A DNA stretch of 9,504 nt from Desulfobacteraceae bacterium (GTDB lineage: Bacteria; Desulfobacterota; Desulfobacteria; Desulfobacterales; Desulfobacteraceae). The stretch covers positions 1 to 9,504 of the forward strand of contig PIVQ01000245.1 in assembly GCA_003354055.1 (NCBI GenBank), in the 5' to 3' direction. Shown in pieces: positions 1 to 5,203 of this stretch. A model generated the notes under the pieces. The model had not been told where the DNA came from, did not search any database, and saw nothing but the letters and a program-made list of their open reading frames with translations. The translations under genes and the position numbers were made by a program. How positions within the stretch are numbered: the first letter of the stretch is position 1; each line of letters starts with the position of its first letter.

Positions 1-725
1 TCAAATACAAACATGAGGTTCCGGATTTCATTGGCCATTTCCGCATCATCTTCTTCAACATACTCCATGACCGAATCTTCCGTGGATTTGTCCACGCCAT
101 TGATAATATCCACCAGCACCTCCAAACCTCCGGCCTTACCACCGGGACCTACCGCACCGCTGAGTTCAAGCTTGAGAGCCCTGTCCACATCCCTGACCAC
201 ATCTTCGGAAATCTGGCCCAGCCGCGCAATCCTCAGGGCAATATCCCCTTTTTGTTCATCAGGAAGGCTCATGATAATCTCAGAGGAAATTTCCGATGGC
301 ATATGGGCAAGGATCATGGCAATGGTCTGGGGATGTTCACCCTCCACATACCCGGCCAGGGTACCCACATTGACATTCCGGCTCCAGATAAAGGGCTTGT
401 CCTGCTTTTTCTTTTCCAGATCTTCAAGAATGGCCTTGGCATCACTTTCTTTGAGGGTTCTTGTAACAATATTTTTGATAAACGAATCCCCTTCCACGAT
501 CATCTTGGACTCACCTTCAAATTTTTCCACAAAATCCAGGGAAACCGCCTTGAGCATTTCCGGGGTAATATGTTCAACCTTAGACATTTCAAAGGCAATA
601 TCGGCGATTTCTATCTCTGTCATCTTCTCAAACACAGCTGTGGCATATTCCTCGCCCATGGACATGAGAAAGACAGCAGCCTTCTGGGTACCGGTTAAAT
701 TACTGGGATCCAATACATCTACCAT
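1..725 (-). CDS. fliG: Flagellar motor switch protein FliG, 5' part (runs off the window)
   Basis: FliG sits on the cytoplasmic face of the MS ring, where it couples the MotA stator to rotation and takes part in direction switching. Reading the minus strand from the ATG at 725 gives 241 uninterrupted codons up to the window edge, against roughly 330-345 in full-length FliG. The visible part covers the N-terminal FliF-binding domain (LTGTQKAAVFLMSMGEE near residues 10-26) and the middle domain, with the signature EHPQTIAMILAH at about residues 130-141. The C-terminal torque domain with the charged ridge lies outside. The start follows the fliF stop by 3 nt. A GAGGAG ribosome site at 732-737, inside the end of fliF, is 6 nt from the ATG, so translation is probably coupled. 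The reading frame is intact to the edge, so this is a window cut rather than a broken gene. Confidence 0.96.
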   Translation of the reverse strand, partial: MVDVLDPSNLTGTQKAAVFLMSMGEEYATAVFEKMTEIEIADIAFEMSKVEHITPEMLKAVSLDFVEKFEGESKMIVEGDSFIKNIVTRTLKESDAKAILEDLEKKKQDKPFIWSRNVNVGTLAGYVEGEHPQTIAMILAHMPSEISSEIIMSLPDEQKGDIALRIARLGQISEDVVRDVDRALKLELSGAVGPGGKAGGLEVLVDIINGVDKSTEDSVMEYVEEDDAEMANEIRNLMFVF

Positions 726-728
726 GAT

Positions 729-2447
729 CTACTCCTCTGACTCATCTTCGGTGGTTTCACTTACCCAGCCTTTGATGATATTAACGGTTTTAAACAGGTC
801 TTTATTTGCATAATACCTGGCTTTCTCTGTGGCGGACATGTTGGTCAGGTAGGTGGCCCGTTCACTGGCCGTCATCTTTTTGATGAACTCTTCTTTCTGC
901 CGTTCTGTCATCAGCTCAAGGAATTCTTTCTGCTGACCCGCATCCATGTCAATGAATTCAGGCTCTTTTTCCTCTTCTTCAAGCAGGGCCAGTTCTTCAG
1001 GTGAAGGTAATGCTTCCTGTTCAACAGTCACCTTGATATCCCTGACGGTTTTTACTATGGGCCTGATCACAAAGAGGAAGAGTACCAGTACCAGCAGAAG
1101 ATTGGCAATAAGACGCCCGTATTCCTGCTGCACCATCTTCCACCCGGTAAGTTTTGGCTCGCCTGTTGCAAGATCTCCAATGGATGCAAATGGAAAACAC
1201 TCCATGGACACCTGATCGTTCCGCTCTTCATTGTATCCCATGGCCTTGACCACGATATCCTGAAACTGTTTCATCTCATCTGCAGGTCTGGGAACATATA
1301 TCCGCTTGGTATTGCCATTTTCATCCGTCTGATACTCATAACTGCCGTCAATCACGGCTGCCACGGATAACCGGGTGAGGTTCGCCATAGGTTTCTGGGT
1401 CTCACGAACTCTGCGGCTGATCTCATAGTTGACCGTGTCATCACTTTTGTTGATCCGTTCGTTGGTCGCTTCCCCTATCTGGTCTTCATCTGTAATAGGA
1501 TTTACACTTGAAGGGATACCGATATCTTCGGTGACCTGACGCACTTTTTCAGCCTTATTTTTCCGGCTACGAATAAAGTCTCCGCCCCGTTCAAAGGGAT
1601 CATAAATCTCTTCATTCATGCTGTTCTTGGAAAAATCCATCTCTGTGGTTACCCGGACAATGGCCTTATCCTTGCCCACGATCCGTTCCAGCATGGTCTG
1701 GATCCTTCGGGTCAGATTCTCCTCAAAACGAACTTTATACTGGTACTGGGTATCCGCCATATTTTCCGCAGTGATCCTGGCCTGTTCCTCTTCGGATTTT
1801 CCTTCAAACAAAATCCTGCCGGCCGTATCCACAATGGTTACAAGTTTCGGCGTCAGATCCTGGACCGCAGATGCCACCAGATGGGCAATGGCTGTAACCT
1901 CTTCCTTTTCCAGATCAGAGTTAAGCTCTAAAAGTATAGATGCCGACGGCAGTTTGGTTTCTTCCACAAAAACGGATTCCTTGGGCAGAACAATCATAAC
2001 CTTGGCATTGCTTACCTCATCAAAGGCCTTTATGGTTCTGGCCAACTCCCCTTGCAGCGCCCGCTTTTTATTTATTTTCTGAACAAATTCAGTGGTACCG
2101 AATTCGGTTTTATCAAAGATTTCATAGCCGACGCCGCCCCCTTTAGGTATCCCTTCTCTGGCCATGGTCAGCCTGACATCATAAACAAGAGTTTCAGGGA
2201 CCATAATGGTGGTACCGTCTCCGGTCAGCCGGTAGGGAGTATTGCCAGCTTTCAACATCTCAACCACGGCAGCGGCATCTTCCTGGGTCAAATCGGTATA
2301 GGCGGTACTGAACTTGGTTTTATTTGTCCAGATAAACATGGTGGTAAATCCGGCAATTAACACCAGAACAAATACCCCCAGAGCAACTTTCCTGGGCAGG
2401 GGCATCTCTTTTAATGTATTGATGATTTTCTCAATAACAGGGTTCAT
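729..2447 (-). CDS. fliF: Flagellar MS-ring protein FliF
   Basis: FliF forms the MS ring in the inner membrane, the base on which rod, export gate and switch are built. The 572-aa product has the usual family length. A first membrane helix lies at about residues 20-40 and a second at about 446-465, with the large periplasmic ring-building (YscJ/FliF) region between them, including the characteristic GIPKGGGVGYEIFDKTEFG stretch. The cytoplasmic tail ends with NIIKGWVSE at about 556-564, the position of the FliG-binding segment. Between the second helix and that segment is an acidic linker and then a four-copy 12-residue repeat at residues 501-548, described as a separate feature. The gene starts 21 nt after the fliE stop. 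An AAGGAG at 2462-2467 serves the ATG at a rather long spacing of 14 nt. The start fits the family because the first helix follows directly. Confidence 0.98.
   Translation of the reverse strand: MNPVIEKIINTLKEMPLPRKVALGVFVLVLIAGFTTMFIWTNKTKFSTAYTDLTQEDAAAVVEMLKAGNTPYRLTGDGTTIMVPETLVYDVRLTMAREGIPKGGGVGYEIFDKTEFGTTEFVQKINKKRALQGELARTIKAFDEVSNAKVMIVLPKESVFVEETKLPSASILLELNSDLEKEEVTAIAHLVASAVQDLTPKLVTIVDTAGRILFEGKSEEEQARITAENMADTQYQYKVRFEENLTRRIQTMLERIVGKDKAIVRVTTEMDFSKNSMNEEIYDPFERGGDFIRSRKNKAEKVRQVTEDIGIPSSVNPITDEDQIGEATNERINKSDDTVNYEISRRVRETQKPMANLTRLSVAAVIDGSYEYQTDENGNTKRIYVPRPADEMKQFQDIVVKAMGYNEERNDQVSMECFPFASIGDLATGEPKLTGWKMVQQEYGRLIANLLLVLVLFLFVIRPIVKTVRDIKVTVEQEALPSPEELALLEEEEKEPEFIDMDAGQQKEFLELMTERQKEEFIKKMTASERATYLTNMSATEKARYYANKDLFKTVNIIKGWVSETTEDESEE
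804..947 (-). repeat. Four 12-residue tandem repeats in the FliF cytoplasmic tail
   Basis: Residues 501-548 of FliF divide exactly into four 12-residue units: MDAGQQKEFLEL, MTERQKEEFIKK, MTASERATYLTN and MSATEKARYYAN. Every unit starts with Met, position 5 is Gln/Glu, position 6 is Gln/Lys/Arg, and position 9 is Phe/Tyr followed by a hydrophobic or aromatic residue. The DNA is too diverged for a recent duplication, so the period is kept at protein level. The spacing resembles short helical-hairpin repeats such as those of MgtE-N-type domains; this fold comparison is inference. The repeat lies just before the FliG-binding end. Confidence 0.8.
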
Positions 2448-2468
2448 TTAACCAGTTCCCACTCCTTA

Positions 2469-2762
2469 TTATATCTGCATACGCATGACTTCATTATAGG
2501 CAGTCATGGCCTTGTTTCTCACCTGTGCCAGCACTTTCAAGGTGGTGCTCGCCTTGCTCAATGCCATCATCCCCTCGTGGATGCCCAACCGGCCCTGGAT
2601 CACTTCTTCCACAGAATCATCTGCAATATGCTGATTCGCATTGACTTCGAGGACTGCAGATTTCAGTCGCTCTGAGAACTCAGGGCTCCGTTTTCCCAGT
2701 TTCTCAGGCACAGATTCCCTGTGCAACGACATTTTACCGGTACTAATCTCATTAATTGCCAT
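2469..2762 (-). CDS. fliE: Flagellar hook-basal body complex protein FliE
   Basis: FliE links the MS ring and export gate to the proximal rod and is among the first rod proteins exported by the flagellar type III system. The product is 97 aa, a normal length. The conserved C-terminal half is clear: GIHEGMMALSKASTTLKVLAQVRNKAMTAYNEVMRMQI, here residues 60-97 (HE..M, KA, VRNK, AYNE..RMQI are family hallmarks). There is no signal peptide, as expected for a type III substrate. The start is supported by an AGGAG at 2769-2773, 6 nt from the ATG. It lies 15 nt after flgC and 21 nt before fliF, inside the flgBC-fliEFG operon. No anomaly is visible. Confidence 0.97.
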   Translation of the reverse strand: MAINEISTGKMSLHRESVPEKLGKRSPEFSERLKSAVLEVNANQHIADDSVEEVIQGRLGIHEGMMALSKASTTLKVLAQVRNKAMTAYNEVMRMQI

Positions 2763-2777
2763 TTGATTCTCCTAAAC

Positions 2778-3275
2778 TTATTTGCCTATTTCCAGAGCTT
2801 TTGCGACCATACTCTTGGTGTTTGACAGAGCTGTGACGGAGGCCTCATAACTTCGACGGGCCACCATCATGTCGGCGATCTCGGTTAAATGGTCCACATT
2901 GGGCATTTTGACATACCCGGTATCGGGATCTGCATCCGGGTGTGCCGGATTATAAACCATGTGAAAATCCTCCTGGGATCTGACAATCTGATCCACCGTC
3001 ACTCCGTTGCCTTGGTCCGGTTTCAGATCACCATCAAGCTCTATGGGGGAAAGTTCAATACGGCCGGTTTCTTTTTTCGCAAGATTTTTCTGAATCACAC
3101 TTTTAAAAGAATCAATGCCCTCACCTTTGAACACCACCATTTTTCTGCGATAGGGTCCCCCCTCCTCAGTCCGGGTGGTATCAACATTGGCCAGATTCTC
3201 GGCAATTACATTTAATTTTGTACGATGGGCCGCCAGGGCAGTTCCACTGATTTTTGCTGCATTCATTAAATCCAT
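2778..3275 (-). CDS. flgC: Flagellar basal-body proximal rod protein FlgC
   Basis: FlgC is a proximal rod subunit exported by the flagellar type III apparatus and assembled in the periplasm. The N-terminus has the rod/hook signature NVIAENLANVDTTRTEEGGPYRRK, residues about 22-45. The C-terminal half has VYNPAHPDADPDTGYVKMPNV followed by the ARRSYEASVTALSNTKSM helix typical of the family. At 165 aa it is longer than the usual 134-150. The extra residues lie roughly between 50 and 90, in the variable middle (VIQKNLAKKETGRIELSPIE and following). The ATG at 3275 is 3 nt after the flgB stop and is preceded by a GGGAGGT at 3285-3291, which makes it preferable to the internal Met at codon 4. Tight coupling to flgB is likely. 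Confidence 0.97.
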   Translation of the reverse strand: MDLMNAAKISGTALAAHRTKLNVIAENLANVDTTRTEEGGPYRRKMVVFKGEGIDSFKSVIQKNLAKKETGRIELSPIELDGDLKPDQGNGVTVDQIVRSQEDFHMVYNPAHPDADPDTGYVKMPNVDHLTEIADMMVARRSYEASVTALSNTKSMVAKALEIGK

Positions 3276-3278
3276 GGG

Positions 3279-3692
3279 TTATTTACCTCCCTCGTCAATG
3301 GCATAGTTGAGTATGGTCATTTTCCTCAACAACATCTCCGTGGTTGACCTGTATTTTACGTTGTTTTCCATAAGATTCATCATTTCCGTATCAATATTTA
3401 CAGAATCCAGATGATAGATATCCACATCCTCACTATCCTCTCCCCGCACTGAATAGGGAAGCGCACCATAATTCGTGGATAGATGTTTTTCATTGGTCCT
3501 GTCCAGATAATCAGGTTCAGGTCCATCCATGGCCCGGCTGAGGGCACTCTGGAAATCCAGATCACTGGGTGTATACCCAATGGTATCCATATTGGCGATG
3601 TTACTTGAGATCAGATTGTGCCGTTTGGCTGATAGATCCAGGCTTTTGGATATCATTTGATGGGTCCGGCCATAAATTCTTGAATCTGTCAT
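3279..3692 (-). CDS. flgB: Flagellar basal-body proximal rod protein FlgB
   Basis: FlgB is a proximal rod subunit exported through the flagellar type III system. The 137-aa product has the family's normal length and its N-terminal motif, LSAKRHNLISSNIANMDTIGYTPSDLDF at about residues 20-47. The C-terminal helix region NIDTEMMNLMENNVKYRSTTEML is also typical. It is the first gene of the flgB-flgC-fliE-fliF-fliG run. The ATG at 3692 has a purine-rich leader with AAGGA a few bases upstream. A sigma54-type promoter candidate lies about 95-112 bp upstream, giving a predicted leader of about 85 nt that contains inverted and tandem repeats. The gene is intact and shows nothing unusual in its coding part. 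Confidence 0.97.
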   Translation of the reverse strand: MTDSRIYGRTHQMISKSLDLSAKRHNLISSNIANMDTIGYTPSDLDFQSALSRAMDGPEPDYLDRTNEKHLSTNYGALPYSVRGEDSEDVDIYHLDSVNIDTEMMNLMENNVKYRSTTEMLLRKMTILNYAIDEGGK

Positions 3693-3722
3693 CTTTCCTT
3701 TTCTCCCCTTGGGATTATCGTA

Positions 3723-3736
3723 GGTCCTGGGTCCTG
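3723..3736. repeat. Tandem 7-bp repeat in the flgB leader
   Basis: The heptamer GGTCCTG (plus strand) occurs twice head to tail with no gap. Relative to the start point predicted from the sigma54 element it lies at about +42 to +55, directly below the inverted repeat. It may be part of an activator site or a leader structure, or chance; no function can be assigned from sequence alone. Confidence 0.55.
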
Positions 3737-3738
3737 CA

Positions 3739-3769
3739 TTCCGGCCAAAAATGTAAGTGGAAGCCGGAA
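3739..3769. repeat. Inverted repeat TTCCGGC-N17-GCCGGAA downstream of the flgB promoter
   Basis: Perfect 7-bp arms at 3739-3745 and 3763-3769 are separated by 17 bp. A third GCCGGAA lies at 3800-3806, over the -24 part of the promoter. The predicted location is about +9 to +39 of the transcript. Flagellar sigma54 activators such as FlrC can bind downstream of the start point, so this is a reasonable candidate operator for EBP2 or EBP1. It lacks a following T run, so it does not look like an intrinsic terminator. Confidence 0.5.
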
Positions 3770-3786
3770 CGGGTTGGAAAGATAAA

Positions 3787-3804
3787 ATGCAAGTTACATG
3801 CCGG
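3787..3804 (-). promoter_or_regulatory. Sigma54-type promoter for flgBC-fliEFG
   Basis: The minus strand reads CCGGCATGTAACTTGCAT, matching the RpoN consensus TGGCACG-N4-TTGCW with two mismatches and the required GG-N10-GC spacing. The -24 GG is at 3802-3801 and the -12 GC at 3790-3789, which predicts transcription starting near 3777. It begins 8 nt after the stop of EBP2, in the only sizeable gap before flgB. Flagellar rod operons are commonly RpoN-dependent in bacteria with NtrC-type flagellar regulators. Confidence 0.75.
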
Positions 3805-3811
3805 AATTTTA

Positions 3812-5188
3812 TCAGCTTTGATCTTTATACTCGTTGAGTTTATTTCGAAGGGTTCTGACACTGATGCCCAATATCTTGGCAGCGTGGGTTCGATTGCCCT
3901 CGGTCGTATCAAGGGTCTTGAAAATCATCTTCTGTTCCATCTCCTTCAAAGAGCCGGAAGCCATATCCGAAGGGGATTCCCCTGCCCCGCCTGCCGTTTG
4001 GGCGGCGGTTATATCAGCTCCGTCCATCAATAGATCCTGGGGATAAATCATATCAGATTCAGCCAAAAGAACGGCCCTGTGGATAATATTTTCAAGTTCC
4101 CTGACATTACCCGGGAATCCATGATTAAACAACAGGGAGGCTGCCTCGTCTGTCAATCCTTTGACAGATCGCCCGTCAATCCTGCAATATTTTTTAATAA
4201 AAAAATCACACAAAAGCCCCACATCCCGGCCCCGGTGTCGAAGAGGCGGAATCACCAGGGGAATGGTATTCAGCCGATAAAAAAGATCTTCTCTGAACTC
4301 TTGTTTCTCAACAGACTCTTTGGCATCCCTGTTGGTGGTGGCTATGACCCTGACATCCACATCAACTGGCTGGGTTCCCCCGACCCGGTCCACCACTTTT
4401 TCCTGCAGTACGCGGAGCAGCTTTGCCTGGAGGTGAAACTGCATTTCTGTAATTTCATCCAGAAAAAGGGTACCTTTATTTGCCAATTCAAATTTTCCCA
4501 TTTTTCTAGACAGGGCGCCGGTAAAGGCCCCTTTTTCATGGCCGAACAATTCGCTTTCCAGTAAATTCTCCGGCAGTGCCGCACAATTGACAGCGATAAA
4601 GGGCTGGGAACTGCGGCGGCTCTTTTCATGAAGATACTGGGCAAACAACTCCTTACCCGTACCGCTTTCCCCCTGGATCAACACCGAGGCACTGGAATCG
4701 GCCACTCTTTTGGCCAGAGACAGCAGTTGTATCATTTTGGCATCTTTGGTGATAATCTTAACCTGTTTTTTCTTCTGCGTGGTTTTCTTATCCGAAGTTT
4801 CTTTTGGCGAAGGCGCAGGCGACCCTGTAACCAGAGATTTTCTGATGCTCAACTCCAATTGCCGGTTATCCACTGGCTTGATCAGGTAATCCATGGCCCC
4901 GTGCTTCATAAGATTTACGGCATAATCAACCACAGGCTCTGGGGTGATTATGATGGTCTTGCATGGAAAATCGGATTGGGAAACATGTTTTAGAAAATCA
5001 ACAGCAGAAAACTCCGGCGTGGCATCATCAGCCACCACCACATCGGGTCTGTTCTCTGAAAGATAGGTCATTGCATTGGTCCCGTCAGGTACGGCATCAA
5101 CCAGAAAGCCTAAAGATTCCAGAAGCGATACATAGTTCATCCGTTCTTTGGGATTTTCAATTATGAGGAATATGCGTTGTCCGGGCAT
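3812..5188 (-). CDS. Sigma54-dependent response regulator, FlgR/FlrC-like (EBP2)
   Basis: This is a 458-aa NtrC-family transcriptional activator that probably switches on RpoN-dependent flagellar promoters. It has three domains: a receiver at about 1-118, a AAA+ sigma54-interaction domain at about 145-375, and a Fis-type helix-turn-helix at about 420-458. The AAA+ core is complete, with Walker A GESGTGKE at 173-180, the sigma54-contacting GAFTGA at 220-225, and Walker B TLFLDE at 240-245. The receiver keeps the likely phosphoacceptor Asp54, Thr82 and Lys104, but the N-terminal acidic pair is Glu11-Asn12 and the usual Gly after the active site is missing. Phosphorylation could therefore be weak or absent. 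It starts 15 nt after the TPR gene, with AAGGA at the TPR stop codon. Its own stop lies immediately before the flgB promoter. No partner kinase is adjacent. The flagellar role rests on context. Confidence 0.92.
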   Translation of the reverse strand: MPGQRIFLIIENPKERMNYVSLLESLGFLVDAVPDGTNAMTYLSENRPDVVVADDATPEFSAVDFLKHVSQSDFPCKTIIITPEPVVDYAVNLMKHGAMDYLIKPVDNRQLELSIRKSLVTGSPAPSPKETSDKKTTQKKKQVKIITKDAKMIQLLSLAKRVADSSASVLIQGESGTGKELFAQYLHEKSRRSSQPFIAVNCAALPENLLESELFGHEKGAFTGALSRKMGKFELANKGTLFLDEITEMQFHLQAKLLRVLQEKVVDRVGGTQPVDVDVRVIATTNRDAKESVEKQEFREDLFYRLNTIPLVIPPLRHRGRDVGLLCDFFIKKYCRIDGRSVKGLTDEAASLLFNHGFPGNVRELENIIHRAVLLAESDMIYPQDLLMDGADITAAQTAGGAGESPSDMASGSLKEMEQKMIFKTLDTTEGNRTHAAKILGISVRTLRNKLNEYKDQS

Positions 5189-5203
5189 TCTTGCCGAGGG
5201 TCC

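Noticed and set aside
13..813. Long plus-strand open frame (266 codons) at the left edge
   Set aside because: It is antisense to the clear fliG/fliF coding sequence, is serine-rich with low-complexity composition and shows no recognisable motif. A shadow frame is the simplest explanation.
3739..3769. Inverted repeat as a transcription terminator for the TPR-EBP2 operon
   Set aside because: The stem is only 7 bp with a 17-nt loop and no T run follows on the minus strand, so it does not fit an intrinsic terminator.
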